IMG/VR virus record: IMGVR_UViG_3300025400_000635
Span: 1-46,101 of that record
Source: a virus
Direction: 5' to 3' (one strand)
DNA: 46,101 nt
Position 1 is the first letter of the stretch, and each line of letters opens with the position of its first letter. Shown in pieces: positions 6,212 to 12,224 of this stretch. Position numbers and translations under genes: made by a program. The notes beneath the pieces were generated by a model that was not told where the DNA came from, did no database searches, and worked only from the letters and a program-made list of their open reading frames with translations.

Positions 6212-6793
6212 TTATTTGTAGATTAGATCATGCACTTCGGGAATAAATCTAGCAGTTATCAAAGCACGTGGTTTCGAATGTGTACTGAGTGGCATATGCG
6301 GGATCATTGTGTTAATCCACATTGTGTTTGTAGCTTCCACTCTACATATTTCAGTAGCTGGTGCACCTTCACGCTGTATTCTTACTTCGTGTATTACATT
6401 ACTATCTTTAACAGGCTGCTCTTCACATATTTCTGTGTCATAAAATGCAGTATAAGTACCTTCGCAGTTTATCAACGGTATGTTTAAACCGTAGCATTTA
6501 TTGCGCCAATCCATACTATCGATGTGTATTGGTATAGGATCTCCAATAGGGGATGTTGTAACAAACGCACTAAACACCCAACGATCTAGTAAACCCATGG
6601 AGTTAATAAATTTGGTATACAAAGGTGCGTAGGGTTCGATACGACTGCGATCTACATATACAAATCTTCCTTCACTGGTTTCAAACTCAGGAAACTCTTT
6701 ATACAGTAAAGGCAATAACTCTTGTTGAATCGCCTTGAGTTTTTTTACAACTACAGGTTTATAAAACCATTTTGGTGGAACAGTGTATTGCAT
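6212..6793 (-). CDS. 2OG-Fe(II) oxygenase-like protein
   Basis: 193 residues. IPIHIDSMDW gives an HxD (H90-x-D92), NTMWINTMIPHMPLSTHS supplies a distal His, and KPRALITARF an Arg, the His-Asp-His-Arg order of double-stranded beta-helix oxygenases. Translation starts 14 nt after the CCA end of a tRNA. Resembles the proteins at 10325-10876 and 10891-11454 in layout, though identity by eye is low. Substrate unknown. Confidence 0.6.
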   Translation of the reverse strand: MQYTVPPKWFYKPVVVKKLKAIQQELLPLLYKEFPEFETSEGRFVYVDRSRIEPYAPLYTKFINSMGLLDRWVFSAFVTTSPIGDPIPIHIDSMDWRNKCYGLNIPLINCEGTYTAFYDTEICEEQPVKDSNVIHEVRIQREGAPATEICRVEATNTMWINTMIPHMPLSTHSKPRALITARFIPEVHDLIYK

Positions 6794-6806
6794 ACTATTA
6801 TTTAAA

Positions 6807-6883
6807 TGGTAGGTCGGGTGGGATTCTAACCCACGATCAACGGCTTATGAGGCCGCTGCTTTAGGACACTAAGCTACCAACCC
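6807..6883 (-). tRNA. tRNA-Met or Ile2 (CAU), 19:56 swapped elbow
   Basis: GGGTTGG pairs with CCGACCT, then A-CCA. Anticodon CGGC-CTCATAA-GCCG gives CAU without initiator features. T loop TTAGAAT has A56 in place of C56, and D loop AGTGTCCTA places U at position 19: a compensating U19-A56. Its first bases carry the stop codon of the upstream nuclease gene. Confidence 0.88.
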
Positions 6884-7542
6884 ACTCTTATCTGGTCCGG
6901 CGTATAATTTTTACACTCTTCTAAACCTTTTATAATTATAAGATTTTTTATTTGTTCTGTCAAGCATTTTATTTTTGCCTGTTGTGCTTTAATTGCATAT
7001 GGGTTTTTGGGATCTAAATATATATCGAAATCTATCAAATAAAAGTCTGGAAAATAATTATGTGATATTCCTTTTTCATCTATCCATTTTATTGGATTAG
7101 GGCGAATCCAATTTACATTAATTTCATCTAACCGGGTAGCCAATGCCTCTTCCCAAGACGAATCTAAATTAATAATAGTTCCGTCTTTCTTTATATATTG
7201 CCTAATAGATCTAACTAGTCTTCTATGCGGACTTGCTAATGCTTTTTCTTTAAGATGTTGTTTAGTTTTTTCAGTATGATTTAATTTACCATTTATTTTT
7301 TTAGTCTCAACTGCTTTTTGATGTGATCCTGTATATTTTCCATTTGCATGTGCTTGTTTAATCTTTTCACTTCTTTTTGCAATAGCATCGGCAGTTTGCA
7401 TCTGTGAGCAATTATTTGCTTTTTTATATTCTGATCTTTTAGGATTACTATGGCACCATCTAGAATGATTGGCTATTTCAGATCGCGACAATGTTAAAAA
7501 ATTTAACGAACAGTATTTACAACAACTAAGTTTTTTATACAT
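6874..7542 (-). CDS. PD-(D/E)XK-type homing endonuclease with Cys zinc finger
   Basis: 222 residues from ATG 7542 (MYKKLSCCKYCS), with AAGG upstream; a longer frame would enter tRNA-Arg. N-terminal CCKYC plus HSRWCH forms a zinc-finger-like cluster, then a basic linker with NUMOD-like repeats. The C-terminal nuclease-like core has SSWEEALATRLDE, SHNYFPDFYLIDF and YLDPKNP. Two relatives lie at 9504 and 12225. The final codons (...RVGW-stop) overlap the first 10 nt of the tRNA at 6883. Confidence 0.8.
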   Translation of the reverse strand: MYKKLSCCKYCSLNFLTLSRSEIANHSRWCHSNPKRSEYKKANNCSQMQTADAIAKRSEKIKQAHANGKYTGSHQKAVETKKINGKLNHTEKTKQHLKEKALASPHRRLVRSIRQYIKKDGTIINLDSSWEEALATRLDEINVNWIRPNPIKWIDEKGISHNYFPDFYLIDFDIYLDPKNPYAIKAQQAKIKCLTEQIKNLIIIKGLEECKNYTPDQIRVGW

Positions 7543-7557
7543 ATAGTACCTTATAAT

Positions 7558-7634
7558 TGGTACCACCGGCGGGATTCAAACCCACATCGTACGCTTTAGA
7601 AGAACGTTGCCTTATTCAATTAGACCACGGTGGT
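7558..7634 (-). tRNA. tRNA-Arg (UCU), 19:56 swapped elbow
   Basis: ACCACCG pairs with CGGTGGT, then A-CCA. Anticodon loop CTTCTAA gives UCU. T loop TTTGAAT has U56, and D loop AATTGAATA has G18-A19, so the 19:56 pair is A-U rather than G-C. Confidence 0.9.
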
Positions 7635-7672
7635 ATGTTGTTATTTATACTAAGGCTGCTATATTATCCATT

Positions 7673-7701
7673 AGTATACAACGATTTCGATACGTTGTCA
7701 A
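7673..7701 (-). promoter_or_regulatory. sigma70 promoter upstream of tRNA-Arg(UCU)
   Basis: TTGACA, 17-nt spacer, TATACT on the minus strand, about 35 nt upstream of the tRNA 5' end. Confidence 0.82.
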
Positions 7702-7720
7702 CTAATATATAAATATTTAC

Positions 7721-7885
7721 GTGAAGATTTACGAAAACCTTACACCAACTGGCCTACACATCCATCTATCATATGAAGATGGCGTTTGCTGTATCATGGT
7801 CCAAGACATATACGATAACACCTATTTTGAAATGCAATATTTCACCAACGTCAATAAAGCACTACGTTGGGTAAACAATCTTTAA
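7721..7885 (+). CDS. 54-residue hypothetical protein, GTG start
   Basis: Plus-strand frame starting GTG at 7721 (MKIYENLTPTGLHIHLSYED...) and ending RWVNNL, with stop adjoining the CCA end of tRNA-Arg(UCG). The balanced composition and alternating hydrophobic pattern look protein-like, and it fills the only non-RNA gap here. It faces the tRNA transcription units. No clear ribosome-binding site or family. Confidence 0.45.
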   Translation: MKIYENLTPTGLHIHLSYEDGVCCIMVQDIYDNTYFEMQYFTNVNKALRWVNNL

Positions 7886-7962
7886 TGGCGGGTCACACAG
7901 GACTCGAACCTGCAACAACCGGTTTCGAAGACCGGGACTCTATCCAGTTGAGCTAATGACCC
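7886..7962 (-). tRNA. tRNA-Arg (UCG)
   Basis: GGGTCAT pairs with GTGACCC, then G-CCA. Anticodon CCGGT-CTTCGAA-ACCGG gives UCG. Canonical T loop TTCGAGT and GG in the D loop. Confidence 0.93.
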
Positions 7963-7965
7963 ATA

Positions 7966-8041
7966 TGGTGGTAATGGCGGGACTCGAACCTGCGATAGAC
8001 TGCGTATGAAGCAGTTGCATTAGCCACTATGCTACATTACC
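7966..8041 (-). tRNA. tRNA-Met or Ile2 (CAU)
   Basis: GGTAATG pairs with CATTACC, then A-CCA. Anticodon ACTGC-TTCATAC-GCAGT gives CAU; no initiator C1:A72. T loop TTCGAGT. Its 5' GG is part of the arm of element H3. Confidence 0.9.
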
Positions 8042-8118
8042 ATATAGAAACACACTTGATATAGGAGATCGCTCTCTCACGGATGAACCCGAATTTAGTC
8101 AAATATGTTTTTATATGG
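8040..8118 (-). repeat. long-arm stem element H3
   Basis: CCATATAGAAACACA at 8040 pairs with TGTTTTTATATGG ending 8118. On the minus strand it joins the CCA end of tRNA-Lys to the 5' GG of the next tRNA. The core has GAGA/TCTC and CGG/CCG hairpins, giving a Y shape. Arms nearly identical to H5, H6 and H7. Confidence 0.75.
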
Positions 8119-8192
8119 TAGGACGAGTGGGGTTCGAACCCACGACTCTCGGATTAAAAGTCCGATACTCTAGCCAACTGAGTTATCGTCCC
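8116..8192 (-). tRNA. tRNA-Lys (UUU)
   Basis: GGGACGA pairs with TCGTCCT, then A-CCA. Anticodon CGGA-CTTTTAA-TCCG gives UUU. Canonical D and T loops. Confidence 0.94.
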
Positions 8193-8197
8193 ATGTC

Positions 8198-8287
8198 TGG
8201 TCCCCCGTTGTGGAATCGAACCACATCCTGGACCTTATCTAGATTAATCGGTTATAAGCCGACCTGCTCTCCATGAGCTAACGGGGG
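8198..8287 (-). tRNA. tRNA-Ile (UAU) with long variable region
   Basis: CCCCCGT pairs with ACGGGGG, then A-CCA. Anticodon TCGG-CTTATAA-CCGA gives UAU (codon AUA), read directly without lysidine. The variable region is about 22 nt with ATCTAGAT, unusual for isoleucine. T loop TTCGATT. Confidence 0.85.
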
Positions 8288-8296
8288 AATAATATT

Positions 8297-8372
8297 TGGT
8301 ACCGACGACAAGAATTGAACTTGTGACACCCTGTTCTTCAGACAGGTGCTCTACCAACTGAGCTACATCGGC
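8297..8372 (-). tRNA. tRNA-Phe (GAA)
   Basis: GCCGATG pairs with CGTCGGT, then A-CCA. Anticodon CCTGT-CTGAAGA-ACAGG gives GAA. T loop TTCAATT. Confidence 0.94.
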
Positions 8373-8373
8373 A

Positions 8374-8447
8374 TGGCATCCCCCCAGAGACTCGAACTCC
8401 GACGAACAGTTTTGGAGACTGTCATGCTGCCATTACATCAGGGAGAT
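8374..8447 (-). tRNA. tRNA-Trp (CCA)
   Basis: ATCTCCC pairs with GGGGGAT, then G-CCA. Anticodon ACAGT-CTCCAAA-ACTGT gives CCA (codon UGG). T loop TTCGAGT. Confidence 0.92.
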
Positions 8448-8455
8448 ATTATACT

Positions 8456-8547
8456 TGGAGGAAGCGGTGGGATTCGAACCCACGGACCCATTTCTGAGCC
8501 GCTAGTTTTCAAGACTAGTTCAATAAGCCGGACTCTGACACACTTCC
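8456..8547 (-). tRNA. tRNA-Ser (UGA)
   Basis: GGAAGTG pairs with CGCTTCC, then T-CCA. Anticodon CTAGT-CTTGAAA-ACTAG gives UGA. Long variable arm; T loop TTCGAAT. Confidence 0.93.
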
Positions 8548-8827
8548 ATAAATTGAATTTGTAAGCATAGCGTCTCTCTCATCGCTATCATTTTCCCTTG
8601 TAATAAAGCCGGCAGGGTCAAGATCCGTCACTTGGGATACTTGTCCAACGTGTCTATATTTTTGCTAGGGTTTTGCGCCCCCCGTTGCTTTACACTACAT
8701 AGCCCTTCGAAGAAACTATATTGTAGCGTGACTTTCTCTTGCTGACACTTACAAAACTTGCTACGGGACGCCGACTCGGCTTGGTCATTTAAGCCACGCA
8801 GGACATCTGCGTGACTCCCTATAAACT
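8548..8827 (-). ncRNA. structured non-coding stretch between tRNA-Ser and tRNA-like units
   Basis: No ORF of substance. Minus-strand hairpins are plentiful: CACGCAG/CTGCGTG, GCC/GGC within AGCCGAGTCGGC, a GTGTC/GACAC closure near 8640-8750, and ATAGCG/CGCTAT near 8575-8595. One segment starts GGGAGT and ends GTCCC between array-type spacers, like a degenerate tRNA-like unit. Identity unknown. Confidence 0.4.
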
Positions 8828-8919
8828 TGGCGTATGAAGCTGGCCTCGCACCCTGCTATCACCATACCTCACTTTTCAGGAAAGATTTACTGGCACCATC
8901 ACTCTTCTGGCTTTCATAC
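8828..8919 (-). ncRNA. tRNA-like RNA with CCA, isotype undetermined (unit B)
   Basis: 92 nt between array spacers. A 7-bp acceptor GTATGAA/TTCATAC is followed by G-CCA. The D-like arm is CCA/TGG; the T-position arm GCAGG/CCAGC has one mismatch and a loop containing TGCGAGG, not TTCGA. No clean anticodon arm. Confidence 0.5.
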
Positions 8920-8926
8920 ATAAACT

Positions 8927-9039
8927 TGGTGGAGACCGCCTATGTACAGGCATGACCCATACACCGTCCACGTTATCCGCTTATCTGAGAACAATGACGG
9001 TGTCGGTACCGGTTGCACCCGTGATAAGTTTCTGTCTCC
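8927..9039 (-). ncRNA. tRNA-like RNA with CCA and possible pseudoknot (unit A)
   Basis: 113 nt. GGAGAC pairs with GTCTCC, then A-CCA and the CCAAGTTTA spacer. Internally, an 8-bp stem ACACCGTC/GACGGTGT encloses GATAAG, which can pair with CTTATC upstream, i.e. a pseudoknot. The T-like hairpin GCCT/AGGC has a 6-nt loop. Not a standard tRNA. Confidence 0.5.
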
Positions 9040-9045
9040 GTAACT

Positions 9046-9128
9046 TGGTGAAGCACGTAGGATTCGAACCTACCTAGCGATACTCATTAGAGTTTCAGCA
9101 CACCACATACCGTCTCACGCGGTGCTTC
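9046..9128 (-). tRNA. tRNA, isotype undetermined
   Basis: 83 nt. GAAGCAC pairs with GTGCTTC, then A-CCA. Canonical T arm GTAGG-TTCGAAT-CCTAC and D loop AGACGGTA with GG. The anticodon region does not form a normal 5+7 arm: a 7-bp wobble-rich stem GTGGTGT/GTATCGC closes a 16-nt loop. May contain a small insertion or be defective. Confidence 0.6.
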
Positions 9129-9134
9129 ATAACT

Positions 9135-9209
9135 TGGCATCCTGTACGGGAATTGAACCCGTATTACCGACTTGAAAGGCCAGCGTTCTCGCCATTAAAC
9201 TAACAGGAT
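9135..9209 (-). tRNA. tRNA-Glu (UUC), copy 1
   Basis: ATCCTGT pairs with ACAGGAT, then G-CCA. Anticodon loop CTTTCAA gives UUC. T loop TTCAATT. A second, dissimilar Glu(UUC) gene lies at 11457. Confidence 0.92.
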
Positions 9210-9214
9210 ATAAA

Positions 9215-9303
9215 CTATATGAAAACACACTAAAAGGGATCTAGTACCCGGTGCGCCTGAGCGGTGCGAGCCACTAAAAGGGATCTAGTGCGTTTACATA
9301 TAG
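9215..9303 (-). repeat. long-arm stem element H4 with internal direct repeat
   Basis: CTATATGAAAACACACTA (9215-9232) pairs with TAGTGCGTTTACATATAG (9286-9303). The core contains ACTAAAAGGGATCTAGT twice (9229-9245 and 9273-9289) and a GC-rich centre. First element after the boxB-boxA leader. Confidence 0.7.
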
Positions 9304-9338
9304 CGGCTATCTCACGATAGCATATATGATGGATCAAT

Positions 9339-9366
9339 TTTTAAAGAACATTGTTAATTGCTTAAC
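9339..9366 (-). promoter_or_regulatory. rrn-type antitermination leader (boxB-boxA)
   Basis: GTTAA-GCAA-TTAAC hairpin (9366-9353), then TGTTCTTTAAAA (9350-9339), a few bases after the start predicted from the promoter at 9377-9405. Order, spacing and sequence match the leader at 4361-4388. Confidence 0.68.
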
Positions 9367-9376
9367 GTATGCTTGT

Positions 9377-9405
9377 ATTATATAACGGTTTTGCACCATT
9401 GTCAA
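9377..9405 (-). promoter_or_regulatory. consensus sigma70 promoter for tRNA sub-array
   Basis: TTGACA, 17-nt spacer, TATAAT on the minus strand: a perfect match. Drives the boxB-boxA leader, H4, tRNA-Glu and following RNAs. Confidence 0.92.
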
Positions 9406-9437
9406 CACTTATTTTTGTTGTATTTTTACAACAAATT

Positions 9438-9512
9438 TGGCAGGGAATGAAGGTACCGCCCCTTCTCACCCAGTTTCAAAGACTGGTATCTGCTCTTATC
9501 GATTTATTCCCT
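9438..9512 (-). tRNA. tRNA-Gln (UUG), non-canonical elbow
   Basis: AGGGAAT pairs with ATTCCCT, then G-CCA. Anticodon CCAGT-CTTTGAA-ACTGG gives UUG. T stem GAAGG/CCTTC carries loop GGCGGTA, and the D loop (ATAAGAGC) has AG instead of GG. Its first 9 nt contain the stop codon of the nuclease gene upstream. Confidence 0.85.
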
Positions 9513-10154
9513 AATTAAATTTATCAAATCATTTTTCATAATGATTTTAATTTCTAGTGATGGATTTTGTTCTATAACCCATTTCATTTTGAGTTTATCA
9601 TTATTCCACCAATGACCTTTTATTTCTATAATTTCGTCTGTGTCTATTAAATGGAAGTCTGGTTTATACCAATGATTTTTTCCAAGAGGATCTGTATATT
9701 TTATAGATTCTGGCTTTTTCCATTTGATAGAATTTTTCTCTAAATATTCGTAATATTGAATTTCCATCGAAGACATAAGTCTAACACTATCTCCGTTACT
9801 ATCAATAACTGATAATCTTTTATAGTTTTTAAAATGATGTCCTCTTGCTTCTAAACTTATATCACTTTTAATATAACATTCCCAACACATATTATGTTTA
9901 TTTTTGTTTATTAATGATTTACAACAAATACATAAATTAGCAGGAGTGTGGTTCCTATAAGTAGATAATCGTTTTTCGATCATCTCCTTTTTCTTATCAT
10001 CAGATAATCTTTGATACGCTCTGCTATTTGCTAAACTTCTTTTCTTGTTTGTTTCACTAGTGAATGTTCTACTATTTGAACATTTTCTTGAACAAAACGC
10101 TTTATTCCATTTACCTGGATCAAATTCTATGTTACATTTGGGGCATATTTTCAT
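9504..10154 (-). CDS. PD-(D/E)XK-type homing endonuclease with zinc fingers
   Basis: 216 residues from ATG 10154 (MKICPKCNIEF), with AAAGG 7 nt upstream. Two N-terminal Cys clusters (CPKC...FCSRKC and CICC...CWEC), a basic middle, then a PD-(D/E)XK core: WYKPDFHLIDTDEIIEIKGHWW (PDF, and E-x-K in EIKG). The last codons read AGG-GAA-TAA within the 5' end of tRNA-Gln, so gene and tRNA overlap. Related to the genes at 6874 and 12225. Likely a mobile nuclease of the array. Confidence 0.85.
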   Translation of the reverse strand: MKICPKCNIEFDPGKWNKAFCSRKCSNSRTFTSETNKKRSLANSRAYQRLSDDKKKEMIEKRLSTYRNHTPANLCICCKSLINKNKHNMCWECYIKSDISLEARGHHFKNYKRLSVIDSNGDSVRLMSSMEIQYYEYLEKNSIKWKKPESIKYTDPLGKNHWYKPDFHLIDTDEIIEIKGHWWNNDKLKMKWVIEQNPSLEIKIIMKNDLINLIRE

Positions 10155-10213
10155 AATCGAACCTTTACTAACATATTTAGTATACTCGTTAATCTTTGGT
10201 ACGATTCCCCAAC

Positions 10214-10286
10214 ATACATAAACACACTTGGTCGTCACATTGTTAGGGACTAGTCTTACAGAATACCCGCAAATGTGTTTGTGTAT
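10214..10286. repeat. long-arm stem element H9
   Basis: ATACATAAACACAC (10214-10227) pairs with ATGTGTTTGTGTAT (10273-10286), all positions but one G-T. The inner boundary AAACACAC...ATGTGTTT is shared with H5-H7. Lies in the divergent gap between the nuclease gene and the plus-strand oxygenase-like gene. Confidence 0.65.
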
Positions 10287-10324
10287 ATTTTCTTATTGAC
10301 TACAAATAGGTCAATAAATAAAAG

Positions 10325-10876
10325 ATGAAAGAATATTACAGACCATTAAAAAACTTACCTGAAATAACTGATCCAACGAAACTTAGTAAATATCAAGGAA
10401 TGGTTTATTCCGGGTTTAACATAAATGATGTTAATCCTGAAATAATTAGTTTGTTTGACAAACTAGGGTTAATTTTACAACGTGTACAGGTATTTCATAA
10501 AAAACCATCAAATGATAAAGTTTGGGCAATACATACTGATTCAACTGTATCCGGAGAAGATTTTGCCAAAGTAAATTGGGTCTACGGCGGGCAAGGAAGC
10601 CTAATGAAATGGTACAAACAAAAACCTAATATAAGTAAAACTACTTCTAGTTTCCCTCACGGCCCGGGTGTTATGCTATATACAGAAGATGAAGTCGAGT
10701 TAGTTTATTCAACCGAACTACCTAGTCCTAGTATTGTACAGGTAGGAATACCTCACGATGTTGTCAATCCATTAGAAGAACGTTATTGTATCAGTATAAT
10801 ACCTTTTTCAAAAGAAACTAATAATAGAATATCTATAGATCAACTTTCAAAGATTTTTAAAGATTATCTAGTTTAA
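10325..10876 (+). CDS. 2OG-Fe(II) oxygenase-like protein
   Basis: 183 residues on the plus strand, against the tRNA direction. WAIHTDSTV supplies HxD, QVGIPHDVVNPLEERYCIS a distal His and an Arg. MKWYKQKPN lies between them as an insertion. Start at 10325 follows an AAAAG weakly like a ribosome-binding site. It is followed 14 nt later by a second gene of the same type. Substrate unknown; the beta-helix fold is inferred from motif order. Confidence 0.6.
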   Translation: MKEYYRPLKNLPEITDPTKLSKYQGMVYSGFNINDVNPEIISLFDKLGLILQRVQVFHKKPSNDKVWAIHTDSTVSGEDFAKVNWVYGGQGSLMKWYKQKPNISKTTSSFPHGPGVMLYTEDEVELVYSTELPSPSIVQVGIPHDVVNPLEERYCISIIPFSKETNNRISIDQLSKIFKDYLV

Positions 10877-10890
10877 CATTGCTTTTTTAT

Positions 10891-11454
10891 ATGACATTGT
10901 ACAAAAAAATCAAGATTAAAAATCTTAAACAAATACAAAAAGATGCACTAAGTATTTTTCCAAAAGAACGATACGATTCTACATCTTTTTTCTTTCTTCC
11001 AGACAGTGCAAAAACTTTTTTAAAGTTTAAGTCCATTAGAACTATGCTTGACAGCTATGGTCTAACCTCGTATGTAGAAAATTGCTGTGTTGGATATAGT
11101 GCTATATCGCCAAAAATAAGAATACCTATCCACAAAGATAGTGGAGGTTTTACTTATAGTTTTAACATTCCACTAACAGAATCTAAAAAATCTTTTGTAA
11201 ATTTTTACGAAACAGCAGTGGAACCTAAACTGATCATTGCTGATAATGAAAAAAACGATAAATCATTACACTACTATGATTACAATATTAAAGATTGTAC
11301 TGTAATAGATAAACTCGAAACATCTAGTCCCTATGTTCTAGACACACAGGTTCCTCACGATGTTTATAACGGTTCGGATGAATTTAGAATAATGCTTTTA
11401 CTAAGAATTGATAACTCAGGTAATCAAGTCTTTGAAAAAGTATTTGATTGGTAA
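10891..11454 (+). CDS. 2OG-Fe(II) oxygenase-like protein
   Basis: 187 residues from ATG 10891 (MTLYKKIKIKN). RIPIHKDSGGFTYSFNIPL gives HxD, VLDTQVPHDVYNGSDEFRIMLLLRI gives the distal His and Arg, as in the preceding gene and in 6212-6793. It lies 14 nt after the preceding gene, so the two form a plus-strand pair, and it ends 2 nt before the CCA of the convergent tRNA-Glu. No Shine-Dalgarno evident. Confidence 0.65.
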   Translation: MTLYKKIKIKNLKQIQKDALSIFPKERYDSTSFFFLPDSAKTFLKFKSIRTMLDSYGLTSYVENCCVGYSAISPKIRIPIHKDSGGFTYSFNIPLTESKKSFVNFYETAVEPKLIIADNEKNDKSLHYYDYNIKDCTVIDKLETSSPYVLDTQVPHDVYNGSDEFRIMLLLRIDNSGNQVFEKVFDW

Positions 11455-11456
11455 AC

Positions 11457-11531
11457 TGGCGTCCCTACCCGGAGTTGAACCGGGCTCTTCGCCTTGAAAG
11501 GGCAACGATCTGGCCGATAATCTATAGGGAC
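11457..11531 (-). tRNA. tRNA-Glu (UUC), copy 2
   Basis: GTCCCTA pairs with TAGGGAC, then G-CCA. Anticodon TTGCC-CTTTCAA-GGCGA gives UUC. T loop TTCAACT; D loop with GG. Confidence 0.9.
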
Positions 11532-11536
11532 AAACT

Positions 11537-11612
11537 TGGGGTGATTGATGGGACTCGAACCCACAACAACAGGAATCACAATCCTGGATTCTACCATTGA
11601 ACTACAATCACC
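11537..11612 (-). tRNA. tRNA-His (GUG) with encoded G-1
   Basis: The extra 5' G (G-1) faces C73, then acceptor GTGATTG/CAATCAC and CCA. Anticodon CAGGA-TTGTGAT-TCCTG gives GUG. T loop TTCGAGT. Confidence 0.93.
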
Positions 11613-11673
11613 ATATAGAAACACACTCGGCCACGCTCTGAACCTGGACTCTTAGTAATGTGTTTTTATATGG
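11611..11673 (-). repeat. long-arm stem element H5
   Basis: CCATATAGAAACACAC pairs with ATGTGTTTTTATATGG; the core is about 31 nt with a GGTT/GGCC hairpin. It links the CCA of the RNA at 11671-11794 to the 5' end of tRNA-His. Confidence 0.78.
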
Positions 11674-11794
11674 CGTATCAACAATGCCGTATGCATCCGT
11701 CATTGCGTCTGTAATTAGTATCCGAGATTCCGAGCCTCGATATCTATCCCGTAGGTAGCAGTCCCGTGTATGACTTACTAAAAACTGATATACC
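11671..11794 (-). ncRNA. tRNA-like RNA with CCA, unidentified (unit F)
   Basis: About 124 nt between H6 and H5. 5' GGTATATCA can pair with TTGATAC-G-CCA with a 2-nt bulge. A T-position stem CAATG/CATTG abuts the acceptor but its loop is 14 nt. A central CGAG/CTCG stem is visible. No standard anticodon arm. Confidence 0.4.
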
Positions 11795-11877
11795 ATATAG
11801 AAACACACTCGGGGATGTGCTGAAAGTACCCCTTGATGATCCTAAATCGTTATGTTTTAGAATGTGTTTTTATATGG
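11793..11877 (-). repeat. long-arm stem element H6
   Basis: Same arms as H5 (CCATATAGAAACACAC / ATGTGTTTTTATATGG). Core of about 53 nt with two hairpins: CTAAA/TTTAG and GGGG/CCCC. Confidence 0.78.
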
Positions 11878-12008
11878 AATCCATTGTGTGTAGGGCATCG
11901 AAACCTACATTAAGCCCCATAACGGGCCTTTATTACCACTTATAAGAACACGGATTCTTGAGGTCATGACTCCCCAATATGGACAGGGTAATTACTCCTG
12001 TTTTTACC
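11875..12008 (-). ncRNA. degenerate tRNA or tRNA-like RNA with CCA (unit G)
   Basis: GTCCAT pairs with ATGGAT, then T-CCA. D-like arm GGGG/CCTC with loop AGTCATGA, stem AAGAA/TTCTT with a 6-nt loop TCCGTG, a long variable hairpin, and T-like stem GTAGG/CCTAC with loop TTTCGATGC (9 nt, containing TTCGA). Close to a tRNA, but loops are off-size. Confidence 0.45.
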
Positions 12009-12076
12009 ATATAGAAACACACTACTCTCTTTATAGTCGAAGCCCCGGACGCTTCTCGTAATGTGTTTTTATATGG
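12007..12076 (-). repeat. long-arm stem element H7
   Basis: Same arms as H5 and H6. Core has GAAGC/GCTTC with a 7-nt loop and ACT/AGT. The outer arm includes the CCA of tRNA-Ile(GAU). Confidence 0.78.
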
Positions 12077-12147
12077 TACCCAGTAGAGGTAACGCTCCTC
12101 TGTCTTTCGATTATCAGTCGAGTGCTCTTCTTTTGAGCTAACCGGGT
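12074..12147 (-). tRNA. tRNA-Ile (GAU), non-canonical elbow
   Basis: ACCCGGT pairs with ACTGGGT, then A-CCA. Anticodon TCGA-CTGATAA-TCGA gives GAU. T arm AGAGG-AGCGTTA-CCTCT is identical to that of tRNA-Thr(GGU), and the D loop is AAAAGAA without GG. Confidence 0.86.
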
Positions 12148-12152
12148 AAACT

Positions 12153-12200
12153 TGGCGGAATGGACGGGACTCGAACCCTAGTGCAAATTAAAAATACATT
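12153..12200 (-). pseudogene. orphan tRNA 3' half
   Basis: CTAGGG-TTCGAGT-CCC, then CCATTCC-G-CCA and the array spacer. The partner strand GGAATGG is missing here but present at 13162, about 960 nt upstream in the transcript. The plus-strand nuclease gene begins at 12225. Confidence 0.7.
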
Positions 12201-12224
12201 CGAACCCCAGAACTAAATAGTGTT

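Noticed and set aside
11793-11877. Hammerhead ribozyme (GAAA and TGATGA present in element H6, plus strand)
   Set aside because: The order and spacing of GAAA, CUGANGA and the cleavage triplet do not fit any of the three circular permutations, and it is antisense to the array.
8040-12076. Long-arm stems as integron attC sites for tRNA cassettes
   Set aside because: No GTTRRRY/RYYYAAC core sites, no integrase in the window, and the arms share one sequence, unlike attC.
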